This document shows, in pieces, positions 8,666-15,882 of a stretch of DNA of 64,000 nt. The DNA comes from Flavobacteriaceae bacterium PS02338 (GTDB lineage Bacteria; Bacteroidota; Bacteroidia; Sphingobacteriales; Sphingobacteriaceae). How positions within the stretch are numbered: the stretch's first letter is position 1; each line of letters opens with the position of its first letter. A program made the translations under genes and the position numbers. The DNA is taken from positions 1,488,001 to 1,552,000 of the forward strand of contig JASCOD010000001.1 of NCBI GenBank assembly GCA_029959615.1, read 5' to 3'. The notes under the pieces are model-generated. The model saw nothing but the letters and a program-made list of their open reading frames with translations. It was not told the DNA's origin and ran no database searches.

Positions 8666-10207
8666 ATGAATAGAAATCAAATTAGAAGTCTAGTTGCTTT
8701 AGCATTATTGGCAACTGGTCCTTTATTTGCGTCTGCCCAATCGCAAAAGAAAAACTGGTATAACTTAGATTTAAAAGTAGATAGCGTTTTCGGTATCAGT
8801 ACAGAAAAAGCTTACAGTGAATTGTTAAAAGGCAAAAAATCTACTACTGTTATTGTCGGTATTTTAGATAGCGGCGTTGATGGCCTTCATGAAGATTTGA
8901 AATCTGTAATGTGGGTTAACAAAAAAGAGAAGGCGGGTAACGGTAAAGATGATGATAAAAATGGTTATATCGACGACGTAAACGGTTGGAGCTTTTTAGG
9001 CGGTAAAGGTGGAAACATCAACCAAGAAACTTTAGAGCTAACACGTTTAATCCGTAGAGATGCTGCTCGTTTCGCTAACACTACATCAGAAAATGTTTCT
9101 GCTACAGATAGACCTGCTTTCGAAGCTTACTTAGCAATGAAAAAAGAGTTTGATAAAGGACTAAATACGGCTAAAGCTAACTTAGATGGTTACACCAATA
9201 TGAAAAACAACATTGATGCTGTTGTTAAGAAAATTGGTAAAGAGAATCCAACTGTAGAAGATTTTAAAAACTTTACGCCAGATGGGCAAGCTGAAAGCGT
9301 TGTGAAAAATAGATTAATCAGTGCTTTAGCAAATACAGATTTCAAATCTTATTACGAAGCTAGAATTAAAGGTGGTTACGATCATTTCTACGATCAAGTA
9401 AATTATAACTATAACCTAACTTTCAATCCACGTAATTTAGTTGGCGATAATGAAAACGATAGTAACGAGCGCATCTATGGTAGCACAGATTCTAAAGGAC
9501 CAGATCCTTCTCACGGTACTCACGTAGCAGGTATTGTTGGTGCTGATAGAAAAAATACATTAGGTATCAATGGCGTTGCAGATAACGTTTTGCTAATGGC
9601 AGTACGTAACGTGCCTAACGGCGATGAGCGTGATAAAGACGTAGCAAATGCTATCCGCTATGCAGTAGACAATGGTGCTAAAGTGTTAAATATGAGCTTT
9701 GGTAAAGCTTACTCATGGGACAAAAAGGTAGTAGACGATGCTGTAAAATATGCGATAAGTAAAGATGTATTATTGGTACACGCTGCTGGTAATGATAATA
9801 AAAACTTAGACGTAGATACTAACTTCCCAACTAACAAATACGAAGATGGTACATTGGCTGATGCTTGGTTAACTGTTGGTGCGTCAACTCCGTTTAATGA
9901 TAAAAGATTAAAAGCTTCTTTCTCTAACTACGGAAAAACTACAGTAGATGTATTTGCTCCTGGTTTTGCTATTTATTCTACTTACCCAGATCAAAAATAC
10001 CAAGATAATAATGGTACCAGTATGGCATCTCCTGTGGTTGCAGGTTTAGCTGCTTTGATCCGTTCTTATTATCCAAAATTAACTGCTGTACAGGTTAAAG
10101 AAATCATCATGAAGTCTGTAGAGAAAGCAGATTCTTTAGCAGAAATCTCAGTTACTGGTGGTGTAGTTAATGCTTACAATGCATTGAAATTAGCTGCAAC
10201 TTATTAA
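8666..10207 (+). CDS. Secreted S8 family subtilisin-like serine protease
   Basis: A 513-residue protein with an N-terminal signal peptide (about residues 1-24, ending ASA). The catalytic triad of the peptidase S8 family is complete: D68 in GILDSGVDG, H283 in SHGTHVAG, and S452 in GTSMASP; the oxyanion asparagine is in HAAGND. Unusually, about 200 residues separate the Asp and His motifs (normally 35-60), filled by a charged, helical-looking insertion containing a KDDDKNGYIDDVNGW calcium-loop-like segment. There is no clear C-terminal sorting tail. It is probably periplasmic or exported and processes proteins in the envelope. A strong terminator follows at 10261-10296. Confidence 0.93.
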   Translation: MNRNQIRSLVALALLATGPLFASAQSQKKNWYNLDLKVDSVFGISTEKAYSELLKGKKSTTVIVGILDSGVDGLHEDLKSVMWVNKKEKAGNGKDDDKNGYIDDVNGWSFLGGKGGNINQETLELTRLIRRDAARFANTTSENVSATDRPAFEAYLAMKKEFDKGLNTAKANLDGYTNMKNNIDAVVKKIGKENPTVEDFKNFTPDGQAESVVKNRLISALANTDFKSYYEARIKGGYDHFYDQVNYNYNLTFNPRNLVGDNENDSNERIYGSTDSKGPDPSHGTHVAGIVGADRKNTLGINGVADNVLLMAVRNVPNGDERDKDVANAIRYAVDNGAKVLNMSFGKAYSWDKKVVDDAVKYAISKDVLLVHAAGNDNKNLDVDTNFPTNKYEDGTLADAWLTVGASTPFNDKRLKASFSNYGKTTVDVFAPGFAIYSTYPDQKYQDNNGTSMASPVVAGLAALIRSYYPKLTAVQVKEIIMKSVEKADSLAEISVTGGVVNAYNALKLAATY

Positions 10208-10260
10208 AAAGTTAAAAGCATAAAGGCAAAAGTAATAAAGTTACGAACTGTCGAATATTG

Positions 10261-10296
10261 AAAAAGCCCAGATCGAAATCTCGATCTGGGCTTTTT
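10261..10296 (+). terminator. Strong terminator after the subtilase gene
   Basis: A perfect 16-bp stem, AAAAAGCCCAGATCGA at 10261-10276 and its complement at 10281-10296, with a four-base loop AATC. The A and T runs at the two ends could allow function in both directions. Confidence 0.93.
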
Positions 10297-10301
10297 GCAT
10301 T

Positions 10302-10545
10302 TTGTCGTCATTGCGCTGCTGCCGTCATTTCGACCTTATGAAGAACCGAAGGACTACGAAGTAAAATCTTTGAACTTTATCTAAGCAACTTTTCGTCATC
10401 CCAAATTTATTTTGGGATCTTAATGCGTGAGCAAGATGAATTATATACCGCTTTACGATTAGCTTTGCTGAGCACTTCGTGGTTCCCGTTTTCACAGCTT
10501 GCTCCGAACCATCGGAGGGAATGACGTATGATGAGAGTGATTGCA
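10302..10545. repeat. R1-family repeat cluster in the gap after the subtilase
   Basis: This gap contains GTCGTCATTGCG, then GCCGTCATTTCGACC (also at about 7856), AAATCTTTGAACTTTA (also shared with the 7.9-kb copy), a CGTCATCCC...GGGATCTTA unit, and the ending GGGAATGACGTA. These are the same GTCAT...ATGAC-bounded repeats seen in other gaps. No gene is supported. Confidence 0.6.
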
Positions 10546-10550
10546 AAAAC

Positions 10551-12062
10551 TTACACCATCACCTCCTTTTTCATACTACCAGTTTCCCTCAAAGAAGTAT
10601 GCCAGCTGAAAGCCTCTTCCAAAATATGAGGTGTTTGTCCCCCGCGTTCCGCACAGGCTCTATCAAAATAGCTCTGCATTTCTTCTTGATATTCTGGGTG
10701 TACACACTTATCTATAATTACTTGTGCTCGTTGTCTAGGCGCCAAACCACGTAAATCTGCTAAGCCACGTTCGGTTACAATAATATCCACATCATGCTCA
10801 CAATGGTCAACATGTGATACCATAGGCACAATGCAAGAAATTTTATCGCCTTTGGCAACTGAAGTGGTGACAAAAATGCTGAGATAAGAGTTACGAGCGA
10901 AATCTCCAGAGCCTCCAATGCCGTTCATCATGTGTGTGCCGCTAACGTGAGTTGAGTTTACGTTGCCATAAATATCACATTCCAAGGCTGTATTAATGGC
11001 TATGATTCCTAATCTTCTAATCACTTCTGCTGCATTGCTAATGTCTTGTGGACGTAACATTACTTTGCTTTTATAGTGCTCAAAATCTGAGAAAATCCTA
11101 TCGTAATATGCTTGCGAAACGGTAATGGAAGAGCCCGAAGCGAATAACAATTTGCCCGAATCTAATAAGTCGAACGTGCTATCTTGCAGTACTTCAGAAT
11201 ACATGGTCAAATCTTCGAAATCACTATGGGTAAAGCCAGTTAAAACGGCATTTGCTACCTTGCCAATACCAGCTTGTAAGGGCAGTAAAGACTTGGTTAA
11301 ATTTCCTTTGGCCACTTCTTGGTTAAAAAAACGGATCAAATGGTTGGCGATGGCAGTAGTAGCTACATCTGGGGGTTCTATTTCTGCTGGGCTATCAGTT
11401 TTTTGCGTAATGACGATGCCCACAATTTTATCGGGATTGATAGCTATACTATCAGTTCCGATTACAGAATTTGCTTTGGTAATGGGAATTGCTCTTCTAG
11501 ATGGATATTCGCCGGTCGAAAAAATATCGTGTACACCTCTAATAGAAAGTGGTACGGATAGATTGAGTTCAATAATTACTTTTTCTGCCAAAGCGGCGAA
11601 AGAGGCAGAGTTTCCTACCGATGTAGTTGGAATAATACTGCCATCTTCCTCTATTAAGCAGGCTTCTAATATGGCGATGTCAATCTTTGGAAAATTATTA
11701 GCCCTCAATAGATTAGCTGTCTCTCCTAAGTGTTGGTCAATAAAAAATACCTCGCCTTTATTAATTGCCTTTCGCATAATAGGATCCACTTGAAAGGGTA
11801 AACGTAGGGACAGGGCATTGGCTTCCGCAAGGGCACCGTCCGTTCCTTGTCCCAAAGATGCACCAGTCATCAATGTTACTTTTAACGGATCTTTTTCTTT
11901 CGATGCTCTTTCTGCCAACGCCATTAATACGGCTTTACTATCTCCGGCTTTTGTAAAACCGCTAGATGCAACAACCATTTTATCTTTAAACAACATTGCC
12001 GCCTCTTCTGCGGTAATAATTAGTTGCTCTAATTCTGTTCTTCGTATTCTATTTTCGTACAT
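10551..12062 (-). CDS. Acetyl-CoA hydrolase / succinate-type CoA-transferase family protein
   Basis: A 503-residue member of the acetyl-CoA hydrolase/transferase family (Cat1, AarC, ACH1). These enzymes move CoA between acetyl- or succinyl-CoA and a free acid through a glutamyl-CoA intermediate. The glycine-rich motifs QAGIGKVANAVLTGF and GIGGSGDFARNSYLS and the segment YSEVLQD, whose Glu (about residue 290) sits where the catalytic Glu of AarC is expected, are all present. I choose ATG 12062; an in-frame TTG at 12074 adds four residues. A TAnnTTTG box lies at 12079-12086. An AraC regulator gene lies immediately upstream on the same strand. Whether it works as hydrolase or transferase cannot be decided from sequence. 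Confidence 0.9.
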   Translation of the reverse strand: MYENRIRRTELEQLIITAEEAAMLFKDKMVVASSGFTKAGDSKAVLMALAERASKEKDPLKVTLMTGASLGQGTDGALAEANALSLRLPFQVDPIMRKAINKGEVFFIDQHLGETANLLRANNFPKIDIAILEACLIEEDGSIIPTTSVGNSASFAALAEKVIIELNLSVPLSIRGVHDIFSTGEYPSRRAIPITKANSVIGTDSIAINPDKIVGIVITQKTDSPAEIEPPDVATTAIANHLIRFFNQEVAKGNLTKSLLPLQAGIGKVANAVLTGFTHSDFEDLTMYSEVLQDSTFDLLDSGKLLFASGSSITVSQAYYDRIFSDFEHYKSKVMLRPQDISNAAEVIRRLGIIAINTALECDIYGNVNSTHVSGTHMMNGIGGSGDFARNSYLSIFVTTSVAKGDKISCIVPMVSHVDHCEHDVDIIVTERGLADLRGLAPRQRAQVIIDKCVHPEYQEEMQSYFDRACAERGGQTPHILEEAFSWHTSLRETGSMKKEVMV

Positions 12063-12078
12063 ACTATTTGGCAATTAA

Positions 12079-12086
12079 CAAATGTA
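12079..12086 (-). promoter_or_regulatory. Predicted -7 box (TACATTTG) for the CoA-transferase gene
   Basis: Minus-strand TACATTTG matches TAnnTTTG and ends 16 bases before ATG 12062, giving a short leader. It suggests the CoA-transferase has its own promoter separate from the AraC gene just upstream. Confidence 0.45.
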
Positions 12087-12103
12087 TGGGGTATCAATTT
12101 TGG

Positions 12104-12964
12104 CTACTTATCATTTAATGACAAAATATTATCAAATTCTGTCATTTGTGGTTTTGATTTCAAGCCGTTGTTTCTTTTCGCATAAGCAGATGGGCTAGCA
12201 CCCAACACTTTTCTAAAAGTTGCGCTAAAAGTAGGGATACTATTATACCCTACCAAAGATGCCACTTCCTTGATCTCCATATGATGGTCTAACAATAATT
12301 GTAAAGCTTTCAGCATGCGCTGAATGGTATGATATTGTACAAAAGACATCCTGATGTCACTTTTGAAAAGTCTAGATAAACTACGTTCGCTAAAACCAAA
12401 ACGTTGTGCTAGCTTAGGTAAAAGCACACCTTCACACATATACTCATCCATGTATTGAATGATTTGCGCCAATCTTCTATCTGTAGGGATGGGCAATAAC
12501 AATCTAAGCTGATGTTGACTCAATTGAGGCAAGGTTAACCTCAAAGCAAATGCAAAAGCAAAGGGAGCTTCCTGTTCAGGTAAAATATCTCCGTCCCATT
12601 GCTGTGTAAAGATGAGCATTTGCAATAGTAGCTCATTTACAGGGAAGATACCGGCTTGAGTAGAGAAGTCTTCGTCACCTTGCTTTTTTGGAAAATAAAG
12701 GTTACGCATGGTTACTGCATTGGAACCGGGATGGATACTGTGTTCTAGTCCAGCGGGAATCCACATGTAATGTCTAGCAGGAAGAAAATAGGTAACTCCT
12801 TGTACCTTTACGTGCACTAACCCGCCTTCGGTGTAAAGCAGTTGGTCTTTAAGGTGCCGATGAGGTTGTATCCCATCTTCGCCCATATAATCATGCATGC
12901 AATAGATGCTTTCGGGCAGTTTATCAACTTCTGTGAGGTAGTAATCTTTAGCAATTTTCGCCAT
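12104..12964 (-). CDS. AraC family transcriptional regulator (cupin sensor)
   Basis: A 286-residue regulator. The N-terminal half has a cupin-like beta fold with HRHLKDQLLYTEGG and WIPAGLEHSIHPG, the usual small-ligand sensing region of AraC proteins. The C-terminal half (about 180-270) has the double helix-turn-helix: LAQRFGFSERSLSRLFKSD, then IKEVASLVGYNSIPTFSATFRK with the family signature LGASPSAYAKR. It is transcribed toward, and ends 41 bases before, the CoA-transferase gene, which is its most likely target by position. No operator can be identified. The start ATG 12964 gives a normal-length protein. Confidence 0.92.
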   Translation of the reverse strand: MAKIAKDYYLTEVDKLPESIYCMHDYMGEDGIQPHRHLKDQLLYTEGGLVHVKVQGVTYFLPARHYMWIPAGLEHSIHPGSNAVTMRNLYFPKKQGDEDFSTQAGIFPVNELLLQMLIFTQQWDGDILPEQEAPFAFAFALRLTLPQLSQHQLRLLLPIPTDRRLAQIIQYMDEYMCEGVLLPKLAQRFGFSERSLSRLFKSDIRMSFVQYHTIQRMLKALQLLLDHHMEIKEVASLVGYNSIPTFSATFRKVLGASPSAYAKRNNGLKSKPQMTEFDNILSLNDK

Positions 12965-13050
12965 AGGATTTACGGTTTATCATTCATCCAAAAGTATGTA
13001 CGCAAATTAAGGCTAAACCTCTTGACAGTCAACCCATAAAATGATTTTCA

Positions 13051-13350
13051 TCACTTCTTTGCCAAAGCCTGATAAATTTCGGCATATAGTAGGCCACTGC
13101 CGCCACCGTAGTGTTTTACCAAAGGTGTTTTGGCATTGAGTTTTTCGAGGTGAAGGTTTAATACATCTTCGTGCTCTTGGCTAATTCCCGAACCTATTAA
13201 TATTACATCGTAAGTTTTGGCGTAGCAATGTTCTAACGAATCATTTAGCGATAAAGCAACGGAAGCACGCCAATCTTCCTTTTTGTCGATTAAGCGTGCT
13301 ATCGTTTCTGCAATAGGTTGGTTTGTGCAAACTATTAAGATATTGGTCAT
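13051..13350 (-). CDS. Small receiver-like protein without phospho-acceptor
   Basis: A 99-residue soluble protein I do not recognise as a named family. It has an alternating hydrophobic-strand/helix pattern like a truncated receiver or Rossmann-type fold: MTNILIVCTNQPIAETIARLI at the start, then YDVILIGSGIS where a receiver would carry its Asp, and a glycine-rich HYGGGSGLLYAEIYQAL end. The expected acidic pair and phospho-Asp are missing, so phosphorylation is unlikely. It lies downstream of the pirin gene, separated from it by a perfect palindrome (13365-13429), and upstream of the AraC gene with an 86-base gap. The function is unknown. Confidence 0.7.
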   Translation of the reverse strand: MTNILIVCTNQPIAETIARLIDKKEDWRASVALSLNDSLEHCYAKTYDVILIGSGISQEHEDVLNLHLEKLNAKTPLVKHYGGGSGLLYAEIYQALAKK

Positions 13351-13364
13351 TTGCTTCTGTTTTT

Positions 13365-13429
13365 AGCCACAGATGCACAGATATTTTTTTAAAAATGTCT
13401 AATTGATTTTTATCTGTGCATCTGTGGCT
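13365..13429. repeat. R2 palindromic repeat, perfect 19-bp arms
   Basis: AGCCACAGATGCACAGATA at 13365-13383 is matched exactly by its reverse complement at 13411-13429 around a 27-base A/T-rich loop. Related copies lie at about 36411-36446, 51692-51749 and 53925-54183. It may act as a hairpin between the pirin gene and the small gene downstream of it on the minus strand. Confidence 0.85.
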
Positions 13430-13442
13430 TAATTAAAACTAT

Positions 13443-14156
13443 CTAGAATTTCATCGGAACTTCCATGATTAAAAACTCTGCATCAGTACTTGCGGTGATT
13501 TCAAATTTATCGGTATCCCAAATTCCAAAACCATCTCTTGTATTAACGTCTTGTCCATCCACTTTAATACTTCCTTTCAGTACAAAAATATAGGCACCGT
13601 TTCCTTCTTTATGTAATTCGTAAGTTTTTGCAGTTTCTGCATCAAATCTGCCCATGTTAAACCATGCATCTTGGTAAATCCAAACACCAGCATCATCAGC
13701 ATTTGGCGAAAGTATTTGTACCAACTCATTTCTGCTTGTGGCGTCAATGGTAATTTGGTCGTAACGAGGTTCTACATTTCTTTTGTTGGGAAACACCCAG
13801 ATTTGTAAAAACTTTGCAGGGTTTGCTGCATCAGGGTTGTACTCTGAATGGTAAACACCGGTTCCAGCGCTCATCACTTGAATTTCTCCAGATTTGATTG
13901 TTGCCGTAGTTCCCAAACTATCTTTATGTTGTAATGCTCCTTCCAATGGGATAGAGATAATTTCCATGTTGTCGTGAGGATGCTCTCCAAATCCCATTCC
14001 GCCAGTTACGAAATCATCATTTAAAACTCTCAATGCACCAAAGTTGATGCGGTCTGGGTTGTAATATCCAGCAAAGCTGAAAGAGTGGAAGCTTTTTAAC
14101 CAGCCATGATCTGCTGCGCCGCGAGTGTTAGCTGTGTGTAATACGGTCTGTGCCAT
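13443..14156 (-). CDS. Pirin family protein (YhaK-type, 237 aa)
   Basis: A bicupin of the pirin family. Start ATG 14156 is chosen because the sequence AAGGAG sits nine bases before it, an unusually good ribosome site for this phylum, and because MAQTVLHTANTRGAADHGWLKSFHSFSF is the classical pirin N-terminus; the longer open frame upstream adds 47 unrelated residues. Metal ligands of the family are visible: HPHDNMEII (two His) and GTGVYHSEYN (His and Glu). Relatives are iron proteins, some with quercetin 2,3-dioxygenase activity or stress roles, but the substrate here is unknown. A second pirin gene (53004-53891) is in the window. It is cytoplasmic, with no signal. Confidence 0.92.
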   Translation of the reverse strand: MAQTVLHTANTRGAADHGWLKSFHSFSFAGYYNPDRINFGALRVLNDDFVTGGMGFGEHPHDNMEIISIPLEGALQHKDSLGTTATIKSGEIQVMSAGTGVYHSEYNPDAANPAKFLQIWVFPNKRNVEPRYDQITIDATSRNELVQILSPNADDAGVWIYQDAWFNMGRFDAETAKTYELHKEGNGAYIFVLKGSIKVDGQDVNTRDGFGIWDTDKFEITASTDAEFLIMEVPMKF

Positions 14157-14409
14157 AATTTTTTTCTCCTTTGTTGATACAAATTTACGACACTCTTTTA
14201 AGCTATAAATTGATGTAGGATAAGAAAGAGTCGAAAGGCAGGAAAGTAGGAGAATGGATAATTGCGTCAGATAGTAAGTTAGCTTGTGAAACACCATGCT
14301 TTTTTATCTTCTATCATGCTAAATTCATCTTTATTCTTAGTCTTTCGCTTGCTGATAGTTTTCGAGACTAAAATCGTATTTTGCAATACCAAATAGATAA
14401 GTTAATAAC

Positions 14410-15552
14410 ATGATTAATAGGGCTACTTACCAAGCGGCGCAAATTGTTGCACCTACCATAGAAACGCACTTTGCAACGCATTTGGCCGAAGCTAGCGCTA
14501 AAGGCGAAATAGATTTGGCTCCGCAGCCACCAGCTCGAGTAATTGAAGCTATTTTAGATGCTGCTTTTTGGAGTAGTTTAAGGAAGGAAGAAGGGCACTC
14601 GCCTAAAATATCTATTGCATTTTTACCACCAGAGCAGTCTACTAAATCCTTGCTTTTTAAGCAAAATTTACCTTTAAATCCGACGATACTTACTAAGTTG
14701 GCACCAGGTGTAGAAAGAGGTGGCATCCATATTGGCGTATGGCACGATGGCTATGACCTATATATATGGGGAACTACTTTAAATATTCCGAATTATTGTT
14801 TTGTTGTAGATGTTTCGGAGCCTGCTTTATTAGTGGTAAAACACAGAAGAATATACGGCTTTGGTAAGTTTACCAACGTCGCTGTTTTAAAGGGAGATCA
14901 AATCAAAATCGTAAATGAAAACGCACCTAAAAATGGCGAATGTCCTAGCATTTTATTATCACTGCTAGATTTAACTGCCGATAGTTACTGGAATGATGCT
15001 GCAAATATCCTAATCCAATTGTCGGTATCTATGCGTGCTCATGGTAGGGGTGGAGCATTATTAGTTGTGCCACAAAATACAAGTGACTGGGAGCGTTCGG
15101 TTATTCATCCCATTGGTTATGCTTTGACACCCGCATTTAAAGGATTGGCAGATCTAGTAAGGAAAGACAGGAATGAAGCCAGTGAGATTTTTTGGCAGAC
15201 GGCATTAAAAAGAGAGATTGATCATTTAGCAGGTTTAACTGCTGTAGATGGTGCAACAATTATCACAGATGAGTATGAGTTATTGGCCTTTGGTGCTAAA
15301 ACAGGGCGAGCCAATAGTAGCGAGCATATCCAACAGATCTCTTATACCGAACCTATTAATAATGCTGAAGCTGTTGTAGTACATCCAGCTAAAATTGGCG
15401 GTACGAGACATTTGTCGGCTGCGCAATTTATCTTCGATCAACGAGATGCATTGGCTTTAGTAGCTTCACAAGACGGACACTTTACTGTTTTTAGTTGGTC
15501 TACATCTTTAGGTATGGTGCAGGCACAACGAATAGATGCTTTGCTATTATAA
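14410..15552 (+). CDS. DACNV-type sensor with degenerate diadenylate-cyclase (DisA_N-like) domain
   Basis: A 380-residue soluble protein. The first 260 residues fit the sensor region called DACNV in comparative studies of nucleotide-signalling systems: WHDGYDLYIWGTTLNIP, LLVVKHRRIYGFGKF, and RAHGRGGALLVVPQNT (residues 209-224). The last 110 residues resemble the DAC domain that makes cyclic di-AMP from ATP: the DGA motif is at 280-282 (AVDGATIITD) and the ATP-binding GTRH at 331-334. In DisA/CdaA the second motif reads RHR; here it reads RHL, so activity is uncertain. It has no membrane segment. It is a single-gene unit, converging with a small membrane-protein gene one base beyond its stop. 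The family call is from memory of the motifs. Confidence 0.75.
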   Translation: MINRATYQAAQIVAPTIETHFATHLAEASAKGEIDLAPQPPARVIEAILDAAFWSSLRKEEGHSPKISIAFLPPEQSTKSLLFKQNLPLNPTILTKLAPGVERGGIHIGVWHDGYDLYIWGTTLNIPNYCFVVDVSEPALLVVKHRRIYGFGKFTNVAVLKGDQIKIVNENAPKNGECPSILLSLLDLTADSYWNDAANILIQLSVSMRAHGRGGALLVVPQNTSDWERSVIHPIGYALTPAFKGLADLVRKDRNEASEIFWQTALKREIDHLAGLTAVDGATIITDEYELLAFGAKTGRANSSEHIQQISYTEPINNAEAVVVHPAKIGGTRHLSAAQFIFDQRDALALVASQDGHFTVFSWSTSLGMVQAQRIDALLL

Positions 15553-15553
15553 A

Positions 15554-15715
15554 CTAAGCAGTAATAGCGGCAAAAATAATAGTGCCTAATAGCATCATTG
15601 CCATTACAATTCTATCAGCAACTACTCTTTGTTTGTAGGTAGATGCTTTAACTACTTTTTTCTCACGTACGCTGTAAAATACACTAGCAGTTGATTGATG
15701 TAAGTTTGCTATCAT
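15554..15715 (-). CDS. Small membrane protein, 53 aa
   Basis: A short gene with a strong ribosome site: AAGGAGG lies a few bases before ATG 15715. A longer in-frame start at 15760 would include that site in the coding region, so the 53-residue form is preferred. The first 35 residues are basic and polar (SVREKKVVKASTYKQR), followed by one C-terminal hydrophobic helix (IVMAMMLLGTIIFAAITA), so it is probably a tail-anchored inner-membrane peptide. Its stop lies one base from the stop of the convergent DAC-like gene. I do not recognise a family. Small tail-anchored proteins of this form are often seen in Sphingobacteria, but no function is known to me. Confidence 0.65.
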   Translation of the reverse strand: MIANLHQSTASVFYSVREKKVVKASTYKQRVVADRIVMAMMLLGTIIFAAITA

Positions 15716-15882
15716 GACTATTTCCTCCTTGTTCTGAGTTAGCAACAAAGACAAAGCCAATTTGTGTGGAAATGTGAATAAATACTGTTTTCGCTATATT
15801 TTGTTTTTTGGTATTTAAATGTTGTAGTTTTTTAATGACAGTGATGATTGAAAATGACCTTGAAATGCTGCATCATAGGTGC

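Noticed and set aside
10479..10754. 91-codon plus-strand frame across the end of the CoA-transferase gene
   Set aside because: It overlaps R1 repeats and the 3' end of the opposite-strand gene; no independent support.
11125..11793. 222-codon open frame on the plus strand inside the CoA-transferase gene
   Set aside because: It lies wholly antisense to a well-supported gene and its product has no recognisable motif; its composition is that of a reverse-frame shadow.
13365..13429. R2 hairpins considered as CRISPR repeats
   Set aside because: Copies are isolated, far apart and palindromic with no regularly spaced spacers and no cas genes nearby.
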